Assembly: GCA_963711065.1 (NCBI GenBank)
Contig: CAVQCO010000007.1
Span: 806,001 to 870,000, forward strand
From: Bog-473 sp963711065
Lineage (GTDB): Bacteria; Actinomycetota; Acidimicrobiia; Acidimicrobiales; RAAP-2
DNA length: 64,000 nucleotides
Reading direction: 5' to 3'
Below the pieces are notes generated by a model, which was not told the DNA's origin, searched no databases, and worked only from the letters and a program-made list of their open reading frames with translations. A program made the position numbers and the translations under genes. This document shows positions 33,114 to 42,225 of the stretch, piece by piece (within the stretch, counting starts at the first letter, position 1; each line of letters opens with the position of its first letter).

Positions 33114-33891
33114 GGGAGCGGAGGGCGAGCGGCTCCAGAAGGTCCTGGCGCGCGCAGGGATCGGATCGCGGCGCGCCTGCGAGGAGCTCATCTCGGCCGG
33201 CCGCGTCAGCGTCGACGGTCAGGTGGCCACCCTGGGGCGCCGTATCGACCCCTCGACCACGCGGGTGGAGGTCGACGGCGCGCTCGTGCCGGTGGCGCCG
33301 GGCCTCGTCTACTACCTGCTGAACAAGCCGCCCGGCGTCGTCACCACGGCCGACGACCCTCAGGGCCGGCCCACGGTGGTCTCGCTCCTGCCGGAGGAGC
33401 CCCGGGTGTTCCCGGTGGGCCGGCTCGACCGGGAGACCGAAGGGCTGCTCATCCTGACCAACGACGGGGCGCTGGCGCAGCTGCTGACCCATCCGTCACA
33501 CGGGGTGGCCAAGGAGTACGTGGCCGAGGTGGCCGGTGGCACCCCGGCACCGGGCGCGCTCCGCCGTTTGCGCCAGGGAGTCGAGCTCCACGACGGGCCC
33601 ACCGCTCCGGCCGACGTGGGCGTGCTGGCCCCCGGCGTGCTGCGGATCGTGATCCACGAAGGCCGAAACCGTCAGGTCCGGCGCATGTGCGAGGCCGTCG
33701 GCCACCCGGTGCGGCGCCTGGTGCGCACCCGCATCGGCACGGTCCGGGACACGAGCCTGCCACCCGGTCGTTGGCGCGCCCTGACGGCCGAGGAGGTCCG
33801 GTCTCTCGCCGCCGGGGCCCGGCCGGCCGCTCGGGCGGCAGGGGCCCGCCGCCCGACCACGTCCAACGAGGGTGACGAGACGGACCGGTAG
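33040..33891 (+). CDS. rluB: 23S rRNA pseudouridine synthase, RluB family
   Basis: The enzyme isomerises a uridine in 23S rRNA helix 89. The S4 domain (ERLQKVLARAGIGSRRACEEL…GRVSVDG) is followed by the synthase domain with NKPPGVVTT and the catalytic Asp in VGRLDRETEGLLILTNDG; RNRQVRRMCEAVGHPV is near the end. There is no ATG or GTG in frame between the scpB stop and the S4 domain. The nearest start is TTG at 33040, inside scpB and without a spaced ribosome site, so the 5' boundary is doubtful. The alternatives are a +1 frameshift or an assembly insertion joining ScpB to RluB. A Lys-poor, Ala/Arg-rich tail ends the protein. Confidence 0.88.
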   Translation: MPATSSATCSRRSGSASRRPPTTPEGAEGERLQKVLARAGIGSRRACEELISAGRVSVDGQVATLGRRIDPSTTRVEVDGALVPVAPGLVYYLLNKPPGVVTTADDPQGRPTVVSLLPEEPRVFPVGRLDRETEGLLILTNDGALAQLLTHPSHGVAKEYVAEVAGGTPAPGALRRLRQGVELHDGPTAPADVGVLAPGVLRIVIHEGRNRQVRRMCEAVGHPVRRLVRTRIGTVRDTSLPPGRWRALTAEEVRSLAAGARPAARAAGARRPTTSNEGDETDR

Positions 33892-33902
33892 AGTGACCCG
33901 CC

Positions 33903-34277
33903 ATGGCACCCGCTCTCATGGTCAGGGGTCTGCGCGGGGCGACCACGGTCGACGCCGACACCGTGACCCAGGTCACGGAGCGCTCCCAGGAGCTGATGCG
34001 CGAGCTGATGGCCCGGAACGGGCTGGTCGAGGACGACATCGTGAGCGTCCTCTTCACGGCCACGCCGGACGTCACGAGCTGCTTCCCTGCCACAGCCATA
34101 CGCGAGATCGGGTTCGGCGCCGTCCCGCTGCTCTGTGCCGCCGAGATCGCCGTGCCCGGCGCCATGCCCTTGTGCATCCGGGTGCTGCTCCACGTGCACA
34201 CCATCAAGACCCGCGACGAGATCCATCACGTCTACCTCCACGGCGCCCAAGGGCTCCGCGATGACCTCCCCGACTGA
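33903..34277 (+). CDS. aroH: Chorismate mutase, AroH type
   Basis: AroH-type chorismate mutase is a trimeric alpha/beta barrel-like enzyme that converts chorismate to prephenate for Phe and Tyr synthesis. The 124-residue size, the start VRGLRGATTVDADT, the SVLFTATPDVTSCFPA block and the C-terminal HVYLHGAQGLRDDL are all as in Bacillus AroH. Arg 8 or so (VRGLRG) and the Cys in SCFPA lie in the known active site region. It overlaps the tyrA start by 17 bases, so its product is handed to the next enzyme of the pathway. Confidence 0.92.
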   Translation: MAPALMVRGLRGATTVDADTVTQVTERSQELMRELMARNGLVEDDIVSVLFTATPDVTSCFPATAIREIGFGAVPLLCAAEIAVPGAMPLCIRVLLHVHTIKTRDEIHHVYLHGAQGLRDDLPD

Positions 34278-35356
34278 GGGCGGGTCGCGCCGCCGGGCGC
34301 TGGTCGTCGGGACCGGGTTGATCGGGGGTTCGATCGCTCTCGGACTGCGGCGACGCGGCTGGCACGTGTCGGGCCTGGACGCCGACGCCGGCCGGGTCGG
34401 CGAGGCACTCGAGCATGGCGTCATCGACGCGGCGGGCGACGACCCCGCCGCCGAGGTCGTGTTCGTGGCCACCCCGGCGACGGCCGCCGCCGGGGTGGCC
34501 CGTGGGCTGCTCGGCGAGGAGGGCCGACGTCCCGACCTGGTCGTGACGGACGTGAGCGGGGTGAAGACCGCGATCGTGGAGGAGGCGGACCATCCGCGGT
34601 TCATCGGGGGGCACCCGATGGCGGGTTCCGAGCAGATCGGCCTGCACGGCGCCGACCCGGACCTCTTCGAGGGGGCGGTGTGGGTGCTGACGCCGACCTC
34701 GGCCACCGACCTCGGGGCGTTCGACCGGTTGAAGGGCGTCGTGATGAGCCTGGGGGCCGACGTGCTCGTGCTCTCGCCGTCCGACCACGACCGCCTGGTG
34801 GCCACGGTGTCGCACGTACCCCACCTCGTGGCGGCGACGCTGATGAACGCCGCCACGGCGGGAGCGGAGCAGGACGCCGCGCTCCTGCGCCTGGCGGCCG
34901 GCGGCTTCCGTGACATGACCCGCGTCGCCGCCGGCCATCCCGGCATCTGGCCCGACATCTGCGCCGAGAACGCGGCCCCGATCGTGGAGGCGCTCGACAC
35001 GCTGGTGGGCGACCTGACGGCCATGCGGGAGCGGGTCGCCGGCCAGGACCGTGCCGCGCTGCTCGACGTGCTCCAGCGGGCGAGCGCGGCGCGGCGGAAC
35101 CTGCCTGCGCGGCGTCGTCCGGCCCGACCGGCTGGCCGAGTTGCGCATCCCCGTCCCGGACCGGGCCGGGGTGCTGGCCGAGATCACGTCCCTCGCCGCC
35201 GATGCCGGCATCGGCATCTACGACATAGAGATCGCGCACTCGGCCGAGGGACCCCGCGGCGTGCTGATCCTGGTCGTCGACGACGCCGAGGCAGCCACCC
35301 TGGCTGCGGCGATCGAGGTGCGGGGCTACCGGTGCCGGGCCGAGCCCTTGTCGTGA
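34261..35356 (+). CDS. tyrA: Prephenate dehydrogenase TyrA with C-terminal ACT domain, frameshifted
   Basis: The NAD-binding start is ALVVGTGLIGGSIALGL. GGHPMAGSEQIG and the active-site His in SHVPHLVAATL follow in frame 1 up to about 35100. The ACT domain (LRIPVPDRAGVLAEITSLAADAGIGIYDIEI) is in the next frame. Removing one base, for example T at 35106, joins …RRNLPRGVVRPDRLAE… and gives about 364 residues, the normal size. ACT domains give feedback control by tyrosine. An extra base in this enzyme would leave the cell without a Tyr route unless another tyrA exists, so an assembly error is likely. It overlaps aroH and, by GTGA, aroA. Confidence 0.85.
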
Positions 35357-37278
35357 GCGCTCCCCGCGTCCTCGTCGTCCACGGCGGGGTGCCGTGCCGG
35401 GGGACCGTGCGCACGCCCGGCGAGAAGTCGATCTCGCACCGCTCCGTCCTCCTCGGCGCGCTGGCCGAGGGGACGTCGGTCATCCACGGGCTCTCCGACG
35501 GCGCCGACGTCGCGGCGTCCCTGGCGGCGGTGGAGGCACTGGGCGTCACCGTCGAGCGGCACGAGGACGGCACCGTCGTCCTGCGCGGGGGGCGGAGCCT
35601 GCTGCACGCGGCGAGCGGGCCGCTCGAGTGTGGGAACTCCGGGACGTCCATGCGCCTGCTGGCCGGACTGGTCGCCGGCTTCGACTGGGAGACGGAGCTG
35701 CGGGGTGACGACTCGCTCTCCGCACGCCCCATGGATCGGGTCGCCGAGCCACTCGCCCTGATGGGCGCGACGGTGCGCGGCCGCGGGGATCGCTGCCTTC
35801 CTCCCGTGCGTGTGCGCGGCGGCGGGCTGCACGGCATCGACTGGACGGCCAAGGTGGCGAGTGCCCAGGTCAAGTCGGCCATCCTCCTGGCGGGGCTGTC
35901 GGCGAGCGGCACCACCGTGGTGCGTGAGCCGGTGACGACCCGGACGCACACCGAGGAGATGCTGGCGGAGGCCGGAGCCGACATCGCCGTCGAGCCCTGG
36001 GGCGACGGTCGCATCGTGCGCGTCCGGGCCTCGAGCCTGGCGCCGGTCGAGCGCACCGTGCCCGGCGACCCCTCCGCCTCCGCCTTCTTCGCGGTGGCCG
36101 GGTGCACGGTGCCGGGCAGCGCCGTCACCGTGGCGGGGGTGTACGGGGGACCCGCCCGCCTCGGGTACGTGTCGGTGCTCCGGCGCATGGGCGCCGACAT
36201 CTCTCTCGAACCGGACGGCCCCGGCACCGTGACCATCGTCGCGACGGCGGGCCCGCTGCGGGGCACCGACGTGCCGGCCAGTGAGATCCCCTCGCTCGAC
36301 GAGGTGCCCGTGCTGGCTGTGGCTGCCGCGGTGGCCGAGGGCACGACGGTGTTCTCCGACGTGAGCGAGCTGCGCGTGAAGGAGGTCGACCGGCTGGCGG
36401 CCGTGGCGGACATGGTCGAGACATTCGGGGCCGCCGCGTCGGTCGAGGGCGACACGCTGTCGATCACCGGCGTCGGGGGCCCGTTGCGGGCGGCCCGCTT
36501 CGACAGCCGGGGCGACCACCGCATGGCCATGGCGGCGTCCGTCGCCGCGTTGGCGGTGCGGACGGGGGGACGCAGCCTCATCACGGGGTTCGGCGCCGTC
36601 GAGACCAGCTATCCCGGCTACGCCGCCGACCTCCAGCGGCTGGCCGACGAAGGCGAGACGGCGCCGCGTCCCCTCCTGGTGGCGATCGACGGTCCGGCCG
36701 GGGCCGGGAAGTCGACGGTGTCGACGGCGGTGGCCGTGCACCTCGGGGTCGAGCGGCTCGATACGGGAGCGATGTACCGGGCGGTGGCCGCCCTCGCCCT
36801 CGAACGCGGCATCCCGCCGGAGGACTCGGCCGCCGTGGCCGCCCTCGCTGCTGCGGCGGCACCGACGATCGAGGTCGGTGACCGGGTCGTCATCGACGGG
36901 CTCGACGTCACGGCGGTGATCCGCTCGGCCGAGGTCGGGCGTGCCGTCTCGGTCGTGGCGGCCAACCCCGAGGTTCGCCGCCGGCTCGTCCTCCGTCAGC
37001 GGGCCTGGGCGGACGCGCACGGCGGCGGGGTGGTCGAGGGTCGGGACATCGGTTCGGTCGTCTTCCCGCACGCGCAGCTCAAGGTCTTCCTCACGGCGTC
37101 TCCCGAGGAACGGGCCCGGCGCCGCAACGACGAAGCGCCCGAAGGCGTGGCCCGGCGGGACCGGATCGACTCGACCCGCGACGCGTCGCCGCTGCGCGAG
37201 GCCGAGGACGCGCACCGACTCGATACGACGGGGCGCACCGTGCAGGATGTGGTCGAGGAGGTGTTGTCATGGCTGTGA
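35353..37278 (+). CDS. aroA: Fused EPSP synthase – cytidylate kinase (AroA–Cmk)
   Basis: A single 641-residue frame holds two enzymes. Residues about 1–430 are EPSP synthase (shikimate pathway, PEP transfer), with PGEKSISHRSVLLG, GNSGTSMRLLAGL and RVKEVDRLAA. After an 11-residue linker (ADEGETAPRP) the cytidylate kinase starts with AIDGPAGAGKSTVS (P-loop), with RLDTGAMYRAVA and EGRDIGSVVFPHA further on. There is no stop between them. GTG at 35353 overlaps the tyrA stop. The two genes are neighbours in many bacteria but usually separate, so this is a real or annotated-type fusion. Independent translation of Cmk from an internal GTG next to the P-loop cannot be excluded. Confidence 0.9.
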   Translation: MSAPRVLVVHGGVPCRGTVRTPGEKSISHRSVLLGALAEGTSVIHGLSDGADVAASLAAVEALGVTVERHEDGTVVLRGGRSLLHAASGPLECGNSGTSMRLLAGLVAGFDWETELRGDDSLSARPMDRVAEPLALMGATVRGRGDRCLPPVRVRGGGLHGIDWTAKVASAQVKSAILLAGLSASGTTVVREPVTTRTHTEEMLAEAGADIAVEPWGDGRIVRVRASSLAPVERTVPGDPSASAFFAVAGCTVPGSAVTVAGVYGGPARLGYVSVLRRMGADISLEPDGPGTVTIVATAGPLRGTDVPASEIPSLDEVPVLAVAAAVAEGTTVFSDVSELRVKEVDRLAAVADMVETFGAAASVEGDTLSITGVGGPLRAARFDSRGDHRMAMAASVAALAVRTGGRSLITGFGAVETSYPGYAADLQRLADEGETAPRPLLVAIDGPAGAGKSTVSTAVAVHLGVERLDTGAMYRAVAALALERGIPPEDSAAVAALAAAAAPTIEVGDRVVIDGLDVTAVIRSAEVGRAVSVVAANPEVRRRLVLRQRAWADAHGGGVVEGRDIGSVVFPHAQLKVFLTASPEERARRRNDEAPEGVARRDRIDSTRDASPLREAEDAHRLDTTGRTVQDVVEEVLSWL

Positions 37279-38009
37279 GCACGCCGGGGCCGGCACCCGG
37301 AGCCGGGGAGGGGGCGGGGGACCCGGAGGCACCGGGACGGCACCAGGCCTTCGAGGTGGAGCCGCGCCGCACGCCGCTCTACCGGGCCGAGCGGGCGATC
37401 TTCGTGACCGCCCTGTGGGCCTGGTTCCGGCCCAAGGTGGTGGGCCGGGAGCACGTGCCCGAGACCGGCCCCGTGATCCTGGCGCCGGTGCACCGCTCGT
37501 TCGCGGATTTCGGGTTCACCGCCTTCTGCACCGAACGCAAGCTCTTCTTCATGACGAAGGACGAGATGTGGAAGAACAAGTGGCTCGGCAAGCTCCTGCT
37601 CAGCGTCGGGGCCTTCCCGGTCCACCGCGAGTCGGCCGACCGCGAGGCGCTCCAGCGCGCCGAGGAGGTGTTGCGGAAGGGCCAGGTGCTCGTCCTGTTC
37701 CCCGAGGGCACCCGGCGCGAAGGCCCGGTCATCGAGGACCTGATGGAGGGGGCGGCCTTCCTCTCCGCCCGGACGGGTGCGCCGATCGTGCCCGTCGGCA
37801 TCGGGGGCTCCGACCTGGCCATGCCGAAGGGGAGCGCCATCCCCAAGCCGCACAGGATGCAGGTGGTGATCGGCCCCGCCCTCCCGCCGCCGCCGCGCAC
37901 CGGGGGCGGGCGCGTCTCCCGCTCGGCCGTGCACGCGGCGACGGAGGCCCTCGTGCCCCGGCTCCAGGAGGTCTACGACGAGGCGAAGGCCAGGACGGGC
38001 CGCTATTGA
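37269..38009 (+). CDS. 1-acylglycerol-3-phosphate acyltransferase (PlsC family)
   Basis: The 246-residue protein has the acyltransferase motif I HRSFADFG (HX4D), motif III FPEGTRR and a hydrophobic N-terminal stretch (AIFVTALWAWF) that would dip into the membrane. PlsC acylates lysophosphatidate in phospholipid synthesis; several paralogues exist in most actinobacteria, so the acceptor is not certain. It overlaps the end of the AroA–Cmk frame by ten bases, matching the common cmk–plsC–der order in this phylum. The first 45 residues are Pro/Gly-rich and disordered. Confidence 0.88.
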   Translation: MAVSTPGPAPGAGEGAGDPEAPGRHQAFEVEPRRTPLYRAERAIFVTALWAWFRPKVVGREHVPETGPVILAPVHRSFADFGFTAFCTERKLFFMTKDEMWKNKWLGKLLLSVGAFPVHRESADREALQRAEEVLRKGQVLVLFPEGTRREGPVIEDLMEGAAFLSARTGAPIVPVGIGGSDLAMPKGSAIPKPHRMQVVIGPALPPPPRTGGGRVSRSAVHAATEALVPRLQEVYDEAKARTGRY

Positions 38010-38024
38010 GCGGCCCGTCGGCGC

Positions 38025-38237
38025 CTACTCGGCCGCCGGGAGCTCGGCCTCGGACAGCAGGGCCCGATAGTGGGCCGAACGTGAGAGCAGGATGTCGGCC
38101 GTCCGCTGGTCGTATTCGGCCGCTCGTTTGAGGGCCTGCCGGAGGTCGTCCTCGTCCCGCAGGACGTGGACGGAGTGGGTCCGGACGGTTCCGCCCTCCG
38201 GTGACGCCGGGGTGCCACGGTGGGATCGCTTCCTCAT
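38025..38237 (-). CDS. Hypothetical protein, 70 residues
   Basis: I do not recognise it. It starts MRKRSHRGTPASPEGG with a basic disordered leader and continues with a helical region VHVLRDEDDLRQALKRAAEYDQRTADILLSRSAHYRALL. There is no membrane segment or metal site. The frame is short, but codon use is normal, it fills a space between plsC (15 bases away, convergent) and the upstream GT2 gene on the same strand, and its ATG is at 38237. Moderate confidence that it is real. Confidence 0.5.
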   Translation of the reverse strand: MRKRSHRGTPASPEGGTVRTHSVHVLRDEDDLRQALKRAAEYDQRTADILLSRSAHYRALLSEAELPAAE

Positions 38238-38359
38238 GAGAGCCTCGCAATCGTGACGTGTGGATGGTGCCTCGTCACCATTGTCGTCCTTGTCCCGGCC
38301 GACTTGAGCGCGGCCCGGGCGGGGCCCTCGAGCGGAGGGCAGCGCGGCGAGGGCCGGGC

Positions 38360-39190
38360 CTAGGGGTGCCGTGGCTCCTTGCGGACCTTCCACCACGTCT
38401 CGAGCACGACCCGCCCGTAGCGGACCCCGAAGAGCCAGTTCTTGCCCTTCTTGGTCGTCCCCGATGCCCGGGGCAGCCAGAGGGTGGGCCGCTCCGTGAC
38501 GCGCCAGCCGCGCCGCATGGCGACGATGAGGAGCTCCGCCGTCTGGTACTGCGGCTGGACCAGGCGGTAGGCCACGTCGTCGAGCATGCTCACCCGCAGG
38601 GCCCGGTAGCCGTTGGAGGTGTCGGTGAGCCTGGTGTGGCCCATGGCGCTCATCAGCCACGAGAACACGCGGACGCCCGCCTTGCGGAAGCGGTCGGTCG
38701 TGGTGTCCCGCCCGAGCACCCGCGAGGCCACCACGAAGTCGGCCTGGTCGTCCACCAGCGGTTGGAGCATGACGGGGATCTCCCGGGGGTCGTTCTGGCC
38801 GTCGGCGTCGAGCGTGACGACGTACTGCGCACCCAGCTCGATGCACAGCGCATAGCCCACCCGCAACGCGTAGCCGTGCCCGAGGTTCTCGCCCAGCACG
38901 AACGTCGTGGCACCCGAGTCCTTGGCCACCTGGTCGGTCTCGTCGGCCCCACCGTCGACCACGACGAGCGTCGTGACGGCGAGGCCGCACGCCTCGGCCG
39001 GCATGGCGGCCAGGACGGCACCGATGTTGGCCTCCTCCTCGTACGCGCAGATCAGGCCGACGACGGGGGAGAGCTTGAGCGACGGATGCTCGCGGTCGAA
39101 CTCCCGGCGGGCCTCCTCGATGACGCGGCGCGCCCGATCGGGGTCGGTCCGGATGCTGGCGCTCGAGGTGGCGCCGCCGAAGGCGCTCAA
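38360..39190 (-). CDS. GT2-family glycosyltransferase, dolichyl-phosphate-sugar-synthase type
   Basis: The GT-A fold is shown by VGLICAYEEEANIGAVL, VVVDGGADETDQVA and the metal-binding VVTLDADGQNDPREIP. FSWLMSAMGHTRLTDTSNGYRAL is typical of polyprenyl-phosphate mannose/glucose synthase-like enzymes, which load sugars onto a lipid carrier for GT-C enzymes. It has 276 residues and no C-terminal membrane helices. TTG at 39190 overlaps the stop of the HD-domain gene (TTGA), so the two are coupled. About 35 residues precede the catalytic domain. Confidence 0.8.
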   Translation of the reverse strand: MSAFGGATSSASIRTDPDRARRVIEEARREFDREHPSLKLSPVVGLICAYEEEANIGAVLAAMPAEACGLAVTTLVVVDGGADETDQVAKDSGATTFVLGENLGHGYALRVGYALCIELGAQYVVTLDADGQNDPREIPVMLQPLVDDQADFVVASRVLGRDTTTDRFRKAGVRVFSWLMSAMGHTRLTDTSNGYRALRVSMLDDVAYRLVQPQYQTAELLIVAMRRGWRVTERPTLWLPRASGTTKKGKNWLFGVRYGRVVLETWWKVRKEPRHP

Positions 39191-39729
39191 AACGCCCGAG
39201 GCGTCGCGAAGACCTGGCGGACCAGAGGCTCGAAGTGCGAGAGCGGCTTGGTGGGGTAGTCGGGGTCGAAGCTCGTCTGGTCCCACTCGTCGGCGAACCG
39301 CTCGGCCAGGCCGTACCAGGGCTCGCCGACATACTGGTCCCGAGCGTCCGGGTCCTGTCCCAGGTACTCGTAGTAGTGCTTCCCCTGGAAGTCCTGATGG
39401 GCCAGGATCATGTGGTACGTGTCATCGCTCACGTAGGCGCGCAGTATCTCTGCTGCGATGCGCGGGTGGTTCATGACCGAGACGGCCTTGCCGATGTCGT
39501 GGCACAGGGAGGCCACGACGACCTCGTCGGAGGCGCCGGCCTCCTCCGCCCGGGTCGCGGTCTGCAGCGAGTGCACCAGCTGGTCCACCTCGAATCCGTC
39601 GACGATCTCCTCGAGGGACGCCAGCATGGCCAGCACGCGGTCGGCGACCCGGGGCTGATGCTCAATCGACTCGACGATGATGTGCTGCCACTGCTCGGCC
39701 GTGGACTGGTCCATGCGGGTGAACGTCAT
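39187..39729 (-). CDS. HD-domain phosphohydrolase-like protein
   Basis: The 180-residue protein has an HD-type metal site: His in VHSLQTATRA, the HD pair in SLCHDIGKAVSV, and His residues in HMILAHQDFQGKHYYEY. The spacing with the YYEYLG and WDQTSFDPDYP blocks resembles the small group of HD proteins related to inositol oxygenase and phosphohydrolases acting on nucleotides or phosphonates. Substrate is unknown. The gene is translated just before the GT2 enzyme with overlapping stop and start, but a functional link is not obvious. Confidence 0.75.
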   Translation of the reverse strand: MTFTRMDQSTAEQWQHIIVESIEHQPRVADRVLAMLASLEEIVDGFEVDQLVHSLQTATRAEEAGASDEVVVASLCHDIGKAVSVMNHPRIAAEILRAYVSDDTYHMILAHQDFQGKHYYEYLGQDPDARDQYVGEPWYGLAERFADEWDQTSFDPDYPTKPLSHFEPLVRQVFATPRAF

Positions 39730-39754
39730 GTCTCAATCATCGCGCCGCGCGTGC

Positions 39755-40807
39755 TCACGAGGCCAGCAGGTCGAGGACGTCGGCGGCGGAGACGGCGCGA
39801 TCCTCCGCTGCGGGGTCCGTCCGGCCAAACGAGGGGCGGGCGGCAAGAAAGCCCAGCGTGGAGCCCACGGCGCGCAGGAGCTCGCGGAGCTCGGGCGGAG
39901 GCGGGAAATACTCGTCCTCCGTGGTGACCGTGACCTCGGTCACCCCGTCCCTCGGCGCCAGGCGGGCGATCACCTCCTCGACCAGTGCCTCGGGTGCTGA
40001 GGCTCCGGCGGTGACACCCACCGTTCCCGCCAGGTCGGCCGGCAGTTCGTCCGCCTCGTTGACCCGGAGGACCCGGGGGCAGCCACCCGCAGTCGCCACC
40101 TTCTCCAGGGCAACCGTGTTCGAGGAGTTGGCCGAGCCGATCACGACGACCGCGTCCGATTCGGAGGCGATCGCCTTCAGGGCGGCTTGGCGGTTCGTCG
40201 TCGCGAAGCAGAGGTCACTTCGGTTGGGCATCCAGAGATCGGGGAAGCGGCGTCGGGCCGCCTCCATCAGGCCGCGCCACTCGTCGTGGCTGAGCGTCGT
40301 CTGGGCCAGCAAGGCCACCGGCGCGCCCTCCGCCGCCAGGTCCCCGAGCGCCTCGAGGTCCTGTTCCCGCTCCAGGAGCCGTACCGACCGGGGGGCCACC
40401 GCCATGGTGCCGACCGCCTCCTCGTGTCCGGCGTGGCCGACGTACAGGACCGTGTAGCCCTTCCGGCTGCGGACCTTCAGCTCGTGGTGCACCTTGGTGA
40501 CCAGCGGGCAGACGGCGTCGACGACCACGCCCCCCCGGCGCCGCGCCGCCTCGACGACCTCGGGGGCCGAGCCGTGGGCACTGAGCATGAGCGGCGCCCC
40601 GGCCGGCACGCCGGCCACGTCGTCCACGAAGACGACACCTTGCGCGCGGAAGCGCTCGACCACATGACGGTTGTGCACGATCTCGTGGTAGCAGTACACG
40701 GGCGGCTCGAAGACCCGGACCATCCAGGCCAGGGCCTTGATCGCCTTCTCGACGCCGGCGCAGAACCCTCGTGGCTCGGCGAGCAGCACTCGGTTGACTC
40801 CGGGCAC
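39755..40807 (-). CDS. ispH: 4-hydroxy-3-methylbut-2-enyl diphosphate reductase
   Basis: IspH (LytB) carries out the last step of the MEP pathway, reducing HMBPP to IPP and DMAPP. The three cysteines that hold the 4Fe-4S cluster are in PRGFCAGV, DAVCPLV and SDLCFATTNRQ. HEIVHNRHVV and HGS-type histidine regions and the catalytic Glu region are present. The GTG at 40807 gives 350 residues, with a C-terminal tail of about 30 residues beyond the core. It faces the DUF512 gene divergently across 32 bases. It supplies precursors for the prenyl lipids suggested by the genes at 4.5–7.5 kb. Confidence 0.93.
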   Translation of the reverse strand: MPGVNRVLLAEPRGFCAGVEKAIKALAWMVRVFEPPVYCYHEIVHNRHVVERFRAQGVVFVDDVAGVPAGAPLMLSAHGSAPEVVEAARRRGGVVVDAVCPLVTKVHHELKVRSRKGYTVLYVGHAGHEEAVGTMAVAPRSVRLLEREQDLEALGDLAAEGAPVALLAQTTLSHDEWRGLMEAARRRFPDLWMPNRSDLCFATTNRQAALKAIASESDAVVVIGSANSSNTVALEKVATAGGCPRVLRVNEADELPADLAGTVGVTAGASAPEALVEEVIARLAPRDGVTEVTVTTEDEYFPPPPELRELLRAVGSTLGFLAARPSFGRTDPAAEDRAVSAADVLDLLAS

Positions 40808-40839
40808 AAAGTCCAGGTTATCGGCAGTAACCTGGTCCC

Positions 40840-42225
40840 ATGTCAGCTCCCACGGTGACTTCGGTCACCGCGGCGTCGCCGGCAGCCCGGGCCGGTCTGG
40901 CCGTGGGTGACGAGCTCCTGAGCATCGGTGGGCAGGAGCCGCGCGACGTCATCGATTTCCAGCGCATGACCGACGCGGGGGACCTCAGCGTCCTGGTCCG
41001 GCGCGCCGGCTCGCCGCTGCCACGGCTCGTACGCATCGACAAGGAGGCCGGCGAGGCGCTCGGGGTCGAGGTGTCCTCGGCGGTGTTCGATCGGATCCGC
41101 ACCTGCGACAACCACTGTGCGTTCTGTTTCATCTACCAGCTCCCCAAGGGCATGCGCCGCAGCCTGTACCTGAAGGACGACGACTACCGCCTGTCCTTCC
41201 TCTACGGGAATTTCACCACCCTCACGCGCTTCACGGAGCTCGATGCCGAGCGCATCCTCACCGAGCGCCTCGGGCCCCTGTTCGTCTCGATCCACTCCAC
41301 CGATCCCGAGCTGCGGGCGCACATGCTCCGCAATCCCAAGGGCGCCACGAGCCTGCGCTGGCTGCAGGTGCTGCTCGACGGCGGCATCGAGGTGCACGGG
41401 CAGGTCGTCGTGTGCCCCGGCGTGAACGACGGCGCCGCGTTCGAGGACACCCTGGCCGGGATCCTCGACCGCTACCCGGCGCTCGCGAGCGTCGGCGTGG
41501 TGCCGCTCGGTCTGAGCCGGTACTCGAACGAGCCCGACATGCGCCCGCACACGGAGGCCGAAGCGAGAGACGTCCTCGACACGGTCCACGAGTGGCAGCG
41601 CGTGTTCCGCCGGGCACTCGGACGTCGCATGGTCTTCGCTGCGGACGAGTACTACCTCTTGGCCGGGCGGGGCGTGCCTTCCTCCGGCCAGTACGAGGGT
41701 TTCCCCCAGCACGAGAACGGCATCGGCATGGCCCGCGCCTTCGTCGACTCCTTCACCCGGCCCGCGTCGGGCGGACCGGGAGGCGTCCGCCACGGGTTCT
41801 TCGCCTCGGTGGACGCCGCGCCGGCGGAGGGGTACCGCGCCGTCCGGCTGCCCGCTCGGCCGGCCGAGGGCGACGCCCGGGCCGTGACCGTGCTGACCGG
41901 CACCTACGGGGCACAGGTGCTCCGGCCGCTGGTGGCCGCGCACCCGCGCCAGGACGTCAGGTTGCACGTCGTGCCCAACGACTTCTTCGGAGGCAACATC
42001 GGGGTGGCGGGCCTGCTGACCGGCGAGGACGTGGGCCGGGCGCTGGCCGGCGTCCCCGAGGGCTCGCGTTGCCTGCTCCCCGACGCCTGCCTCAACGAGG
42101 GCCGCTTCCTCGACGGGCTCACGCTGGCGGACCTGCCCCGGCCGGTCGAGGTGGTGCCGACCGACGGCCGTTCGCTGCGCATCGCACTCGACGGCACCAC
42201 GTTCCGCCCGGCGTGCGCGGCATGA
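40840..42225 (+). CDS. DUF512 family protein with PDZ-like domain and radical-SAM-type cysteines
   Basis: The N-terminal 65 residues resemble a PDZ domain (ASPAARAGLAVGDELLSIGGQEP). A CDNHCAFCFIYQLPKGMRRSLYLKDDDYRLSFL block, with a CxxxCxxC iron–sulfur site, opens the radical-SAM-like part, and the C-terminal DUF512 domain has VPNDFFGGNIGVAGLLTGED and LLPDACLNEGRFLDG. The family sits beside der in many actinobacteria and Firmicutes, and a role in ribosome assembly or Fe–S redox has been suggested, though no activity is proven. The last codon overlaps the der start (ATGA), so the pair is coupled. Confidence 0.88.
   Translation: MSAPTVTSVTAASPAARAGLAVGDELLSIGGQEPRDVIDFQRMTDAGDLSVLVRRAGSPLPRLVRIDKEAGEALGVEVSSAVFDRIRTCDNHCAFCFIYQLPKGMRRSLYLKDDDYRLSFLYGNFTTLTRFTELDAERILTERLGPLFVSIHSTDPELRAHMLRNPKGATSLRWLQVLLDGGIEVHGQVVVCPGVNDGAAFEDTLAGILDRYPALASVGVVPLGLSRYSNEPDMRPHTEAEARDVLDTVHEWQRVFRRALGRRMVFAADEYYLLAGRGVPSSGQYEGFPQHENGIGMARAFVDSFTRPASGGPGGVRHGFFASVDAAPAEGYRAVRLPARPAEGDARAVTVLTGTYGAQVLRPLVAAHPRQDVRLHVVPNDFFGGNIGVAGLLTGEDVGRALAGVPEGSRCLLPDACLNEGRFLDGLTLADLPRPVEVVPTDGRSLRIALDGTTFRPACAA

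Noticed and set aside
34135..37278. A single 1047-residue TyrA–AroA–Cmk protein
   Set aside because: The frame is continuous only because the extra base in tyrA moves reading past the true tyrA stop; the ACT domain and stop lie in the next frame. Only AroA–Cmk is a real fusion.
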